A stretch of 64,000 nucleotides of DNA from Streptomyces broussonetiae (GCF_009796285.1 NZ_CP047020.1:8184001-8248000), one strand, 5' to 3'. Numbered from the stretch's first letter, positions 1 through 8,588 are shown. Program-made: numbers and translations. Notes: generated by a model not told the origin, from the letters alone.

Positions 1-2051
1 ACAACCTCAGCGCCCTCACCCCGGACGCCTGCGCCGGACTCACCCGCGTCGGCCTCGGCCGGCACGCCGACGACGCGTTCTGCCGCGAGGTGTGGGCCGT
101 CACCGGCGGCAACCCCTACGACACCGTCGAACTTCTCGCCAAGGTGCAGGACAGCGAACTGCAGCCGGTCGAGTCCCGTGCCGGGGAACTGCGCGCCCTC
201 AACCGCTCCGCCCGCGGCGGCGGACTGGTAGACCGGCTCAAGGGCCTCGGCCTGGAGGCCACCCGGTTCGCCTGGGCCGCCGCCATCCTCGGCACCTCCA
301 TCACCGTCGACATGGTCGCCCGCCTCGCCACCATGAACGACGACATCGCCCGGCACTGCGCCGAACTCCTCTGCAACGCCCGCATCCTCACCGCGCCCGA
401 CCCCGCGACCGGCGTCGAACACGAGGAGGGCGAGCTGGAGTTCGTCCACCCACTGATCGCCACCGCCGTCTACAACTCCATCCCGTCCGGCGTGTGCACC
501 GCCATGCACGGCGTGGCCGCCCAGATCATCACCGAGCTGGACCGTGGCGCCGCCCAGGCCGCCCGGCACCTGTTGAAGGTGCACCCGGACGGCGACGAGG
601 AACTCGTGGAGCAACTGCGCGAGGCGGCCCGCGAGCACCTCGCCGTCGGCGCACCCGACGCCGCCCGCACCTGTCTCGAACGCGCCCTGCGGGAGCCGCC
701 GCTCCCCGAGGTGCACGCCCACGTCCTGTACGAACTGGGCTGCGCCACCCTGCTCACCGCACCCGCCGTCACCATCGAACACCTCCAGCACGCCCTCGGC
801 ATGTCCGGCCTCGACGGCGAGCGGCGGGTCGACGCGCTGGTCCGGCTCTCCCAGGCGCTGCTCCACAACGACCAGCTGGAGGAGGCCGTCCGCACGGTCG
901 AGGCCGAGGCCGCGCGGCACGAGCCCGGCCCGGTCAAACTGCGGCTGCAGGCCGTGCAGTTCATGTGGGAGGGCATCCACGGCGAGACCGTCTCCCCGGC
1001 CCGCTCCGCGCGTCTGGCCGAACTCGCCGGCACCTGCACCGGCCGCGACAACTCCGAACGCGCCCTGCTCATCCTGCGCGGCTTCGACGCCATGACCCAT
1101 GGCGAGAGCGCCTCCGAGGTCCTCGAACTGTGCGACCGTGCCCTGGTCAACGGCCGCCTGGCGCCCGGCCTCGGCTGGACCGACCAGGAGTGGGGCATCG
1201 AGCTGCTGATGATGCTCGGCAGCGCGTACGCCTACGCCGACCGGCTCGACCGCGCCGAGAGCCTGTTCGCCGAGGCCCTGCGCGCCTACACCACCGCCGG
1301 CTGGCGCGGCGGCCATCTCTCCCTCGCCAACGCCTTCCTCGGTCTCGCCTACCGCAGACAGGGCCGGCTGCGCGACGCCGAGGCCACCCTGCGTGAGGCG
1401 CTCGTCCTCGCCGAACGCGTAGGCCGGAGGCTGCCGTTGTACTGGTCGGCCACCTGCGGACTGGTCGACACGCTGCTGGCCCGCGGCCGGGTCCAGGAGG
1501 CCTGGACGATCGCCGACCAGTACGGCTTCGCACCGCCCTACCCGTCCACCATCGTGCTGCCCGACATCCGCTCCGTACGCGGCCGGCTGCTGCTCGCCGT
1601 CGGCCGCGTCGAGGACGGCATCAACGAACTCGAAGCGGCCGAGAAGACGGCCACCTCGCGCGGCGGCCACAACCCCGTCCTCGCGCCCTGGGCCGTCGAC
1701 CTCGCCAGGGCCCTTGCCGGGCAGGACCCCGCCCGGGCCGCCCAGCTCGCGTCCGACGCCCGCCGGCAGGCCGAGCGTTTCGGCACGGACACCGCGATCG
1801 GCGAGGCCCTGCGCTGCGCCGCCGCCCTGGAGACCGGAGCCCGCGCGGTCCAGCTCGCCGCCCAGGCCGTCACCTACCTGGAGGCCTCACCCTGCCAGTA
1901 CGAACACGCGGCGGCCCGCGTCGAGTACGGCATCGCCGCCCGCTCCGTCGCGGAACTCAAGCGTGGTCTGGACCTGGCGCGGGCGTGCGGGGCGGAGGGC
2001 CTGGTGGCCCAGGCGAGGGAGATGCTGGAGACGGGGAAGGGGCTGCGGTAG
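1..2051 (+). CDS. LAL-type (large LuxR family) ATPase/TPR protein, 5' partial, no C-terminal HTH
   Basis: The reading frame is open from base 3, so the gene begins outside the window. About 682 codons are visible. Near the start is the VTGGNPY..ELL stretch that closes the AAA-like ATPase part of large LuxR (LAL) regulators. The rest is a long alpha-helical, Ala/Leu/Arg-rich region with TPR-like units (for example near 1240-1400 and 1600-1750), which in this family senses effectors or binds protein partners. Family members normally finish with a LuxR-type helix-turn-helix after the phrase LARACGAEGLVAQAREML, which is present here. This protein instead stops about nine residues later at TAG (2049-2051), and the following bases do not encode the HTH in another frame. 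It may be a regulator that lost DNA binding or a protein-level modulator. The ATPase motifs cannot be judged. Confidence 0.8.
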   Translation, partial: NLSALTPDACAGLTRVGLGRHADDAFCREVWAVTGGNPYDTVELLAKVQDSELQPVESRAGELRALNRSARGGGLVDRLKGLGLEATRFAWAAAILGTSITVDMVARLATMNDDIARHCAELLCNARILTAPDPATGVEHEEGELEFVHPLIATAVYNSIPSGVCTAMHGVAAQIITELDRGAAQAARHLLKVHPDGDEELVEQLREAAREHLAVGAPDAARTCLERALREPPLPEVHAHVLYELGCATLLTAPAVTIEHLQHALGMSGLDGERRVDALVRLSQALLHNDQLEEAVRTVEAEAARHEPGPVKLRLQAVQFMWEGIHGETVSPARSARLAELAGTCTGRDNSERALLILRGFDAMTHGESASEVLELCDRALVNGRLAPGLGWTDQEWGIELLMMLGSAYAYADRLDRAESLFAEALRAYTTAGWRGGHLSLANAFLGLAYRRQGRLRDAEATLREALVLAERVGRRLPLYWSATCGLVDTLLARGRVQEAWTIADQYGFAPPYPSTIVLPDIRSVRGRLLLAVGRVEDGINELEAAEKTATSRGGHNPVLAPWAVDLARALAGQDPARAAQLASDARRQAERFGTDTAIGEALRCAAALETGARAVQLAAQAVTYLEASPCQYEHAAARVEYGIAARSVAELKRGLDLARACGAEGLVAQAREMLETGKGLR

Positions 2052-2104
2052 GCGCAGGGCGCAGCTGAAGCCACGGCCGGCAGGGCTCCCCGGGCCTCCG
2101 GCCG

Positions 2105-3238
2105 TCAGCCCGAATCCTCCTCCTCGGCGAGTTCCTCGAGGACCCGCTGGGCCGTCGCGAACGCGGAGTTGGCGGCAGGCACTCCGCAGTACACGGCGCT
2201 CTGGAGCAGCACGGCGCCGATCTCCTGCGGCGTCAGCCCGTTGCGCCTCGCCGCTCGGACGTGCATGGCCAGCTCGTCGTAGTGGCCGTGCGCGACCAGC
2301 GCGGTCAGGGTGATCATGCTGCGCTCACGGCGGGACAGCGTCGGGTCGGTCCAGATCTCCCCCCAGGCGTAGCGGGAGATGAAGTCCTGGAAGCGGGCGG
2401 TGAAAGGGGTCTGCCGGGCCTGCGCCCGGTCCACATGGGTGTCGCCCAGCACCTGACGGCGCACCTCCATCCCGCTTGCCGGCGGTCCGTCGAGCTGGGT
2501 GCGCAGCGCGGCCAGAACAGCCCGCGGGCACTGCGCGGGCGCCAGGTGCGAGGCCCCGGGCAGCTCCACCAGCGTCGAACCGGTGACGGCGTCGGCGATC
2601 TCCCGCAACTGCGCGGGCGGTGTCGCGGGATCCTGGCGGCCCGCCACGAGCAGGGTCGGTACGGCGATCTCGCCCAGCCGGTCGCGCAGATCGAACGCGG
2701 CCAGCGCGTCGCAGCAGGCGGCGTACGCCTCCGGGTCGGCCTCCCGGTGGTCCCGGACCAGCGCGGGCACGGTGAACCCCGGGGTGAACCAGCGCGCGTC
2801 GGCGCTCTCCACCAGCCACTCGAGACCCTCGCGCCGCACCCGCTCCGCCCGCTCCCGCCAGGCGGTGGCATCGCCGAAGCGGGCGGCGGAGCACAGGACC
2901 GCCAGCGAGGTCAGCCGGTCGGGGTGGTGCACGGCCAGGTGCAGGCCGACGGCGCCACCGAGGGAGACGCCCGCGTAGCCGAACCGGTCGATGCCGAGCG
3001 CGTCGGCCAGGTCCAGCACCAGCGCGGCGAGGTCGCCGACGCTCGCGCCCGGCCCGATCAGGTCCGCCGCCGAGCCGCCGTGCCCGGGCAGGTCCCAGCG
3101 GACCACCCGGTGAGTGACGGACAGTTCGGGCGCGACCGCGTCCCACAGGGCGTAGGAGGTGCCGAGCGAGGGTCCGAGCAGCAGCGGGGGCGCGGAATCC
3201 GGGCCCTGCGACAGATGGTTGAGGAGTGGTGCGGTCAA
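2105..3238 (-). CDS. pcaL: PcaL: fused 3-oxoadipate enol-lactonase (PcaD) and 4-carboxymuconolactone decarboxylase (PcaC)
   Basis: Two-domain enzyme of the protocatechuate branch, cytoplasmic. Residues about 1-255 are an alpha/beta hydrolase with the nucleophile elbow GVSLGG, a late Asp (GRQDPATPP) and a His (GASHLAP), matching 3-oxoadipate enol-lactone hydrolase. Residues about 265-377 are a carboxymuconolactone decarboxylase domain (RSMITLTALVAHG, AVYCGVPAANSAF). Such PcaD-PcaC fusions are known in actinomycetes as PcaL. I chose the TTG start whose bases overlap the TGA stop of pcaB (TTGA), giving 377 residues; the frame stays open farther upstream, but that part only shadows pcaB. Last gene of the pca operon. 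The two domains turn 4-carboxymuconolactone into 3-oxoadipate. Confidence 0.92.
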   Translation of the reverse strand: MTAPLLNHLSQGPDSAPPLLLGPSLGTSYALWDAVAPELSVTHRVVRWDLPGHGGSAADLIGPGASVGDLAALVLDLADALGIDRFGYAGVSLGGAVGLHLAVHHPDRLTSLAVLCSAARFGDATAWRERAERVRREGLEWLVESADARWFTPGFTVPALVRDHREADPEAYAACCDALAAFDLRDRLGEIAVPTLLVAGRQDPATPPAQLREIADAVTGSTLVELPGASHLAPAQCPRAVLAALRTQLDGPPASGMEVRRQVLGDTHVDRAQARQTPFTARFQDFISRYAWGEIWTDPTLSRRERSMITLTALVAHGHYDELAMHVRAARRNGLTPQEIGAVLLQSAVYCGVPAANSAFATAQRVLEELAEEEDSG

Positions 3239-4575
3239 CGTCGCTCCAGGGCACGGTCGGTGAGCACACCGGCGAAGCCGGTGCAGCGGGCCGGGTCGGT
3301 GAGGTCGTCCAGGTCGAGGCCCTGCGAACCCGGTTCCCCGGCGAGGAGTTCGCGCAGCGGTCGGTCCTCCTCGCGGGCACGGCGGGCCAGATCGGTCAGC
3401 AGCTCCCTGGCGCGCGCACGGCCGAGGGCGGGGGCCAGCGCGGCGGACAGCCGTTCGGACACGATCAGCCCCCCGGTGGCGTGGAGGTTCCGGCGCATTG
3501 CGGCGGGGTGCACGCGCAGGCCCTCGGCCAGCTCGGCCGCCTGCGCGCTCACCCCGCCCACCAGCCGGAGCAGGTCGCGCAGTGGCGCCCACTCGGCGTG
3601 CCAGGCGCCGGCCGGCCGCTCGTCCTCGGCGGCCAGGGAGCCGTACAGGGTGGCGGCGAGCTGCGGGGCGCGCCGGGCGGCGACCGCGAGGAGCGTGGAC
3701 CGCACCGGGTTCGCCTTGTGCGGCATGGCGGAGGAGCCTCCGCCGCTGCCCTCGCTCACCTCGCCGATCTCGGTCCGCGCCAGCGTCAGCACGTCCGCCG
3801 CGAGCTTGCCGAGCGCCCCCGCCGCGAAGGCCAGGCAGCCGGCCAGGTCGGCGACCGGCGTCCGCAGTGTGTGCCAGGGCAACGCCGGTGCGGTGAGGCC
3901 GAGTTCACGGGCGTACGCCTGCGTCAGCGCGCCCGCGTCCCGGGCGCCGTACGCCTGGAAGGCGGCCAGGGTCCCGGCCGCGCCACCGAGTTGGACCGGG
4001 AGGCAGTCCCGTACCCGGGTGATGCGGTCGCGGGCGTCCAGCACCAGGGAACGCCAGCCTGCCGCCTTCAGCCCGAACGTCGTCGGTACGGCGTGCTGGG
4101 TGAGCGTCCGCCCGGGCATCGCCGTGTCCCTGTGCTCCGCGGCGAGCCCGGCCAGCGCCCGCTCGGTCCGGCCCAGGTCGGTGAGGACCAGCTCCAGGGT
4201 GCGTACAGCGACCAGCATCGTCGCCGTGTCCATGATGTCCTGGCTGGTCGCGCCCCGGTGGACGTAGGGACCGTACACCGCGCCGACCGTCGTGGTCAGG
4301 TCGGCGACCAGCGGGATGACGGGGTTGCCGCCCGCCGGGGTGCGGGCCGCCAGGGACCGGATGTCGAAGTTCGCGGGGACGGCCGCCCCGGTCACGGCGG
4401 TCGCAGCCTCGGCCGGCGCGAGCCCGAGCGCGGCCTGGGCCCGGGTCAGGGCGGCCTCGGCGTCGAGCAGGGCGCGCAGATACGCGTGGTCGCTCGTCTC
4501 GCGGGCCGCGCCGGACAGGCCCCACTCGGGGGCGAGCAGGCCGCTGTCGGTGTACGCGGGAGACGCAAATGTCAC
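3235..4575 (-). CDS. pcaB: 3-carboxy-cis,cis-muconate cycloisomerase
   Basis: 446 residues of the fumarase/aspartase superfamily. It converts 3-carboxy-cis,cis-muconate, the ring-cleavage product of PcaHG, to 4-carboxymuconolactone. The superfamily signature is seen in GGSSAMPHKANPVRS, with further conserved stretches GATSQDIMDTATM and MPGRTLTQHAVP. The start is a GTG (4573-4575) overlapping the TGA of pcaG, a GTGA coupling typical of this operon; an open upstream extension to 4977 only shadows pcaG. Length fits the family (about 450). Its stop overlaps the TTG start of pcaL, so translation of the whole block is probably coupled. Confidence 0.93.
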   Translation of the reverse strand: MTFASPAYTDSGLLAPEWGLSGAARETSDHAYLRALLDAEAALTRAQAALGLAPAEAATAVTGAAVPANFDIRSLAARTPAGGNPVIPLVADLTTTVGAVYGPYVHRGATSQDIMDTATMLVAVRTLELVLTDLGRTERALAGLAAEHRDTAMPGRTLTQHAVPTTFGLKAAGWRSLVLDARDRITRVRDCLPVQLGGAAGTLAAFQAYGARDAGALTQAYARELGLTAPALPWHTLRTPVADLAGCLAFAAGALGKLAADVLTLARTEIGEVSEGSGGGSSAMPHKANPVRSTLLAVAARRAPQLAATLYGSLAAEDERPAGAWHAEWAPLRDLLRLVGGVSAQAAELAEGLRVHPAAMRRNLHATGGLIVSERLSAALAPALGRARARELLTDLARRAREEDRPLRELLAGEPGSQGLDLDDLTDPARCTGFAGVLTDRALERR

Positions 4576-5174
4576 TGGAACTCCAGGAAGACCGTCTCGC
4601 CTTCGCCCTGAAGGCGGATGTCGAAACGGTAGGTGCCGCTGCCCTCGTCCGTCGCCATCAGCGTGTCGCGCCGGTCGCCCACCCGGGCGAGCAGCGGGTC
4701 CCCGGCGAGGGCCGCCGCGTCGCCCGGCAGGTAGATCCGGGTGAACAGGTGCATGAGCAGGCCGCGGGCGAAGACGCACACGCTCAGGTACGGGGCGCCG
4801 CGTCCACGCGCACCGGGCCGCAGCGTGCGCGCGTACCAGTGGCCGTTCGGATCCGTCTGGATGCGCCCCCAGCCGGTGAACTCCACGCCGTTGCGGCCCA
4901 GATACGCACCGGTGGCGGGATCCCGCCGCAGGGAGCCGTCCACCTGCGGCACGGTGCCGTCGGGGCGTGGCCCCCACAGCTCGACGAGCGCGTCCGGGAG
5001 CGGATCGCCCTCGCCGTCGAGGACGTACCCGTGCACGGTGACGGTGTCGGGGTGGCCCAGGGGTGCGATGTCCTCGCCCCCGCGGAAGGGCAGCGCGTAG
5101 CCGTAGAACGGGCCGACCGTCTGGGACGGGGTGGGCAGCACGTGTTCCGGGCCGCTCGTGTCGATCTTCGTCAT
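4572..5174 (-). CDS. pcaG: protocatechuate 3,4-dioxygenase alpha subunit
   Basis: 200 residues, intradiol dioxygenase fold. With PcaH it cleaves protocatechuate between the two hydroxylated carbons. The conserved opening PTPSQTVGPFYGYALP and the VTVHGYVLDGEGDPLPDALVELWG strand region are recognisable (read in pieces). The alpha chain lacks the His-x-His iron pair found in the partner: the equivalent place reads APYLSVCVFARG, as expected, since the iron sits in the beta subunit. ATG start at 5172-5174, only five bases after the pcaH stop, with the next gene overlapping by four bases. Confidence 0.93.
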   Translation of the reverse strand: MTKIDTSGPEHVLPTPSQTVGPFYGYALPFRGGEDIAPLGHPDTVTVHGYVLDGEGDPLPDALVELWGPRPDGTVPQVDGSLRRDPATGAYLGRNGVEFTGWGRIQTDPNGHWYARTLRPGARGRGAPYLSVCVFARGLLMHLFTRIYLPGDAAALAGDPLLARVGDRRDTLMATDEGSGTYRFDIRLQGEGETVFLEFQ

Positions 5175-5179
5175 GGCGG

Positions 5180-5953
5180 TCAGCGTCCTTCTTCGATCCA
5201 GGTGGCGGCCGGGCCGTCGAGCACGATGTCCCAGTGGTAGCCGAGCGAGAACTCCGGCACCGACAGACCGTGGTCGTAGGTGGCGACCAGCCGCTGCCGG
5301 GCCGCGTCGTCCGTCACCGACTGAAGGATCGGGTCGTATGCGAAGAGCGGATCGTTCGGGAAGTACATCTGCGTCACCAGCCGCTGCGTGAACGCCGCGC
5401 CGAACACCGAGAAGTGGATGTGGGCGGGGCGCCAGGCGTTGACATGGTTGCGCCAGGGGTAGGGGCCGGGCTGGATGGTGGTGAAGTGGTAGCGGCCCTC
5501 GGCATCGGTGAGGGTGCGGCCGACGCCGGTGAAGTTCGCATCGAGCGGGGCGTCGTGCTGCTCGCGATGATGGGCGTAGCGGCCGGCCGAGTTGGCCTGC
5601 CAGATCTCGATCAGCTGGCCGCGCACCGGGCGCCCGGCGCGGTCCAGCAGCCGTCCGGAGACGGTGATCCGCTCGCCGACCGGCTCTCCGGTGTGCTGCC
5701 GGGTCAGGTCGTTGTCGATCCCGGTGATGTCCCGCTCGCCGAAGGCGGGGGAGTGCAGCTCCACCATCTCCGGGTCCCTGCTGGTGTCTATGGACACCGG
5801 CGGCTGTTCGGGGTGGCGCAGGACGGAGGAGCGGTAGGGGGTGTAGTCGCGGCGGGGGTGGTGCTCGACAGGGGCGCCGTCGGCGACGCGCTTTTCGTAC
5901 GCGGCGTGTTCGGCGGCGATCTCCTGGTCGATGTGCTGCTGGGTGAGAGCCAT
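5180..5953 (-). CDS. pcaH: protocatechuate 3,4-dioxygenase beta subunit
   Basis: 257 residues. This is the iron-bearing chain of the intradiol dioxygenase. The family ligands are visible: a Tyr in ANSAGRYAH, a Tyr in GPYPWRN, and the His pair in RPAHIHFS. The N-terminal region (RDYTPYRSSVLRHP) and C-terminal SLGYHWDIVLDGP are typical of PcaH. The ATG at 5951-5953 gives the usual N-terminus; an open extension upstream overlaps the pcaF remnant and is not needed. It lies between the pcaF remnant (20 bases away) and pcaG (five bases away). All catalytic residues appear intact, so ring cleavage should still work. Confidence 0.94.
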   Translation of the reverse strand: MALTQQHIDQEIAAEHAAYEKRVADGAPVEHHPRRDYTPYRSSVLRHPEQPPVSIDTSRDPEMVELHSPAFGERDITGIDNDLTRQHTGEPVGERITVSGRLLDRAGRPVRGQLIEIWQANSAGRYAHHREQHDAPLDANFTGVGRTLTDAEGRYHFTTIQPGPYPWRNHVNAWRPAHIHFSVFGAAFTQRLVTQMYFPNDPLFAYDPILQSVTDDAARQRLVATYDHGLSVPEFSLGYHWDIVLDGPAATWIEEGR

Positions 5954-5972
5954 GGGGATACCTGGTGCTTCC

Positions 5973-6509
5973 TTATCGTTCGAGGACGAGGGCGAGGCCC
6001 TGGCCCACGCCGATGCAGAGGGCGGCCGCACCGGTGCCGGAGCCGCGGCGGGCGAACGGGTGGCCGGGCGCGCCGGCTCCGCCCCGGGGGTTGGGGACGG
6101 CCGGGGTGAACTCGGGCCATTCGGCGAGGCAGCCGAGGACCTGGGCGGCGGGCGCCGCATTCAGCTCGCGGACTTGCGGATCGTCAAATTCCTTGGCTGC
6201 CCTGGCAAGTGCCCGGTTGGCGGCCTCGACCGGGGCGAGCCCGAAGTGGTGCGGGTCGGTCGCTGACGCCCCGGTCGCGCCGATGCGGACGCGGGGTTCG
6301 CGACCGGTGCCTCGCAGGCCCTCCTCGCCGACGCCGTCGGGGTTGCCGAGGTCGACGTCCTCGATGAGGGCCGGGTCCAGGTCCGGGGCGCGGTCGAGGA
6401 GCGCGCGGATGGTGTGGGCGGCGAGGCCGTCGGGGTGGTCGGAGGCCAGGGCGCCGTTGTGGCAGCTGATGGGGGCGCGGACGGCATCGGCGATGTGAAC
6501 CGTGTTCAC
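5973..6509 (-). pseudogene. pcaF: internally deleted pcaF (3-oxoadipyl-CoA thiolase remnant)
   Basis: An open frame of 178 codons in the exact position of pcaF, which normally encodes about 400 residues. Residues 1-63 match the thiolase N-terminus (LAAHTIRALLDR, GNPDGVGEE). From residue 64 the sequence jumps to the C-terminal third (GLRGTGREP, FGLAPVEAANRALARA, LGCLAEWP, NPRGGAGAPGHP) and ends CIGVGQGLALVLER. About 200 residues are missing, including the segment with the nucleophilic Cys (CGSGLEA type), and a second gap of about 17 residues follows GHPFA. The usual NEAFA motif reads NAAPA. The frame stays open, so a short protein could still be made, but it cannot be an active thiolase. The deletion joins are inferred by comparison with the remembered family sequence. 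Confidence 0.85.
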
Positions 6510-7150
6510 AGCAGGTCCTCCGCTATGGCGAGTTCAGCGTCGGTCCGGGCGGCGACCTCGTCCACGGTGACGCCGGGGGCGGTCTCCACGAGGGCCAGCC
6601 CTTCGTCGGTGACGTCCAGCACCGCCAGATCGGTGATGACCCGGTTCACACATGCCTTGCCCGTGAGCGGCAGAGTGCACTCCTTGAGGATCTTCGGGGT
6701 GCCGTCCTTCGCGGTGTGCGTCATCACCACGATCACCTGCCGGGCGCCGTGCACCAGGTCCATCGCGCCGCCGATCCCGGTGACCAGCTTGCCGGGTACC
6801 GCCCAGTTGGCCAGGTCGCCGCCGGTGGACACCTGCATCGCGCCGAGCACGGCCACGTCGATGTGCCCGCCGCGGATCATCGCGAAGGACAGTGCCGAGT
6901 CGAAGAAGGACGCGCCCGGCAGGACCGTGACGGTCTCCTTGCCGGCGTTGATCAGGTCCGGGTCGACCTGGTCGTCGGTCGGATACGGCCCCGTGCCCAG
7001 GATCCCGTTCTCCGACTCCAGGACCACCTCGACGCCCGGCGGCAGATGGTTCGGGATCAGCGTCGGCAGGCCGATACCGAGATTGACGTACTGGCCGTCG
7101 CGCAGCTCGCGTGCCGCGCGGGCGGCCATCTCCTCGCGTGTCCAGGCCAT
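6506..7150 (-). CDS. pcaJ: 3-oxoadipate (succinyl-CoA) CoA-transferase subunit B
   Basis: 214 residues, CoA-transferase family I beta chain. Together with PcaI it moves CoA from succinyl-CoA to 3-oxoadipate. The catalytic Glu lies in the SENGILGTG motif (VVLESENG), and YVNLGIGLPTLIPNHL and the GGAMDLV loop are typical of the B subunit. ATG at 7148-7150 overlaps the pcaI stop by one base (ATGA), and its 3' end overlaps the start of the pcaF remnant by four bases. The product, 3-oxoadipyl-CoA, is the substrate the missing PcaF would have cleaved. Confidence 0.93.
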   Translation of the reverse strand: MAWTREEMAARAARELRDGQYVNLGIGLPTLIPNHLPPGVEVVLESENGILGTGPYPTDDQVDPDLINAGKETVTVLPGASFFDSALSFAMIRGGHIDVAVLGAMQVSTGGDLANWAVPGKLVTGIGGAMDLVHGARQVIVVMTHTAKDGTPKILKECTLPLTGKACVNRVITDLAVLDVTDEGLALVETAPGVTVDEVAARTDAELAIAEDLL

Positions 7151-7905
7151 CAGCTGCTCACCGTCCGCTGCTCGATCCGCTTGTCGGCCGCCTGCTCGGG
7201 GGTCAGCGCCACGACCCGCTGGACGAAGACGCCCGGCAGGTGCACCGCGTCCGGGTCGATCTCGCCGGGTTCGACCAGCTCCTCCACCTCGGCGATCGCG
7301 ACCTTGCCGGCCATCGCGGCCAGCGGGTTGAAGTTCCGGGTCGACCTGTTGAAGACCAGGTTCCCGTGCCGGTCCCCCTTCGCGGCCCTGACCAGTGCGA
7401 AGTCGGTGCGGATGGCACGCTCCAGGACGTACTGCACACCGTCGAACTCCCGCACCTCCTTGGGTGGCGAGGACACCGCGACACCGCCGGCGCCGTCGTA
7501 GCGCCAGGGCAGCCCGCCCTCGGCGACCTGGGTGCCGACCCCCGCCGGGGTGTAGAAGGCGGGGATCCCGGCGCCGCCCGCGCGCAGCCGCTCGGCCAGC
7601 GTGCCCTGCGGGATCAGCTCCACCTCCAGCTCACCGGCCAGGTACTGGCGGGCGAATTCCTTGTTGGCGCCGATGTAGGAGCCGGTCACCCGGGCGATCC
7701 GGCCCGCCGCCAGCAGCACGGCGAGTCCGGTCTCCATCGCCCCGCAGTTGTTCGACACCACGCTCAACCCGCCGACCCCGCGCTCGTGGAGCGCCTGGAT
7801 CAGCACGTTCGGCACACCGCTCAGCCCGAACCCGCCGACCGCGAGGGACACGCCGTCCGGTACATCGGCCACCGCCTCCTGGGCCGTGGCGACCACCTTG
7901 TCCAT
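7150..7905 (-). CDS. pcaI: 3-oxoadipate (succinyl-CoA) CoA-transferase subunit A
   Basis: 251 residues, CoA-transferase family I alpha chain, first gene of the pca operon. The glycine-rich start (SLAVGGFGLSGVPNVLI), SNNCGAMETGLA, GSYIGANKEF and IPQGTLAERLRAGGAGIPAFYTPAG are signature stretches of the A subunit. ATG at 7903-7905. The 190 bases upstream are shared with the divergent pcaV gene and hold palindromic, AT-richer sequence suited to PcaV control. The gene order pcaIJ-F-HG-B-L with a divergent regulator is that described for S. coelicolor. Confidence 0.93.
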   Translation of the reverse strand: MDKVVATAQEAVADVPDGVSLAVGGFGLSGVPNVLIQALHERGVGGLSVVSNNCGAMETGLAVLLAAGRIARVTGSYIGANKEFARQYLAGELEVELIPQGTLAERLRAGGAGIPAFYTPAGVGTQVAEGGLPWRYDGAGGVAVSSPPKEVREFDGVQYVLERAIRTDFALVRAAKGDRHGNLVFNRSTRNFNPLAAMAGKVAIAEVEELVEPGEIDPDAVHLPGVFVQRVVALTPEQAADKRIEQRTVSS

Positions 7906-8096
7906 CCGTGAAGCCTCATCTCTTCGCCATTAATCAGCGCACTGAGTATTTCTGCGAGGTCTTTAACACGCTGCCACCGCAGAAGGCACCCGTCAAGACG
8001 TGGACTACCTGCACTCTTTACGGGAGACAGGTCGTCCGGTCGACAGGTATTGTTCAGTACACCAACGAAGTGATCAGGGCGATCAGGGGAGTGCAC
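7906..8096. promoter_or_regulatory. divergent pcaI/pcaV promoter region with candidate PcaV operators
   Basis: AT-richer than its surroundings. A palindrome at 7929-7950 is centred on TCAG-CGCA-CTGA (7934-7945), about 25-45 bases upstream of the pcaI start, where a repressor could block the operon promoter. A second related segment, TGTTCAGTACACCAACGAAG near 8050-8070, lies before pcaV and shares TTCAGT/ACTGA half-sites. MarR dimers bind such palindromes. A purine-rich ribosome site (AGGGGAG) precedes the pcaV ATG by about six bases. Assignment to PcaV is inference from position. Confidence 0.5.
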
Positions 8097-8561
8097 ATGG
8101 CCGCGGTGGACCTCGCCACCCATCCCGGGCATCTGGCCCGGCGGCTCCAGCAGGCGCACTACCTGCTGTGGAACACGATGGTCTCCGAGGAGATCACCTC
8201 GCCGCAGTTCGCGGTCATGAACGCGCTCGTCGCCGAGCCGGGTCTCGACCAGCGGACCGTGGGGGAGCGGGTGGGCCTGGACCGGTCGACCATCGCCGAG
8301 GTGATCAGCCGGCTCGGCCGCCGCGGGCTGCTGACCAAGGTGCGCGACCCGCAGGACGGCCGGCGCTTCCTGCTCCGCCTGACCGACGACGGACTGCGCA
8401 CCCACCGCAAGCTGACCGTGCGCACCGCCCGGATGAACCAGGTGTTCCTCGCCCCGCTCTCGCCGGAGGAACAGACCGTCTTCTTCGACCTGATCCGCCG
8501 GGTCGCGGACGCGGCGGAGGGCCTGCGCAACCCGGCCGAGCCGATGGCCGCGCAGGGCTGA
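8097..8561 (+). CDS. pcaV: MarR-family repressor of protocatechuate catabolism (PcaV-like)
   Basis: 154 residues, winged-helix MarR protein. The recognition region reads GLDQRTVGERVGLDRSTIAEVISRLGRRG (seen in pieces), followed by the beta-wing with the conserved Asp/Arg pair (RDPQDGRRFLLRLT). Arg15, at LARRLQQ, is present; in S. coelicolor PcaV this Arg is the key ligand-binding residue for protocatechuate. I chose the ATG at 8097-8099 because AGGGGAG sits at correct spacing and because it places Arg15 correctly; a GTG six bases upstream has no room for a ribosome site. Divergent from pcaI, so expected to repress the operon until protocatechuate binds. Confidence 0.9.
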   Translation: MAAVDLATHPGHLARRLQQAHYLLWNTMVSEEITSPQFAVMNALVAEPGLDQRTVGERVGLDRSTIAEVISRLGRRGLLTKVRDPQDGRRFLLRLTDDGLRTHRKLTVRTARMNQVFLAPLSPEEQTVFFDLIRRVADAAEGLRNPAEPMAAQG

Positions 8562-8588
8562 GCAAGGGGCGGGTCGGTTCGCGACGCG

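Noticed and set aside
3239..3592. Upstream extension of the pcaL frame (and of pcaB to 4977)
   Set aside because: The extra parts are Arg/Pro/Gly-rich antisense-type sequence overlapping the neighbouring pca gene; the overlapping TTGA and GTGA starts give normal protein lengths.
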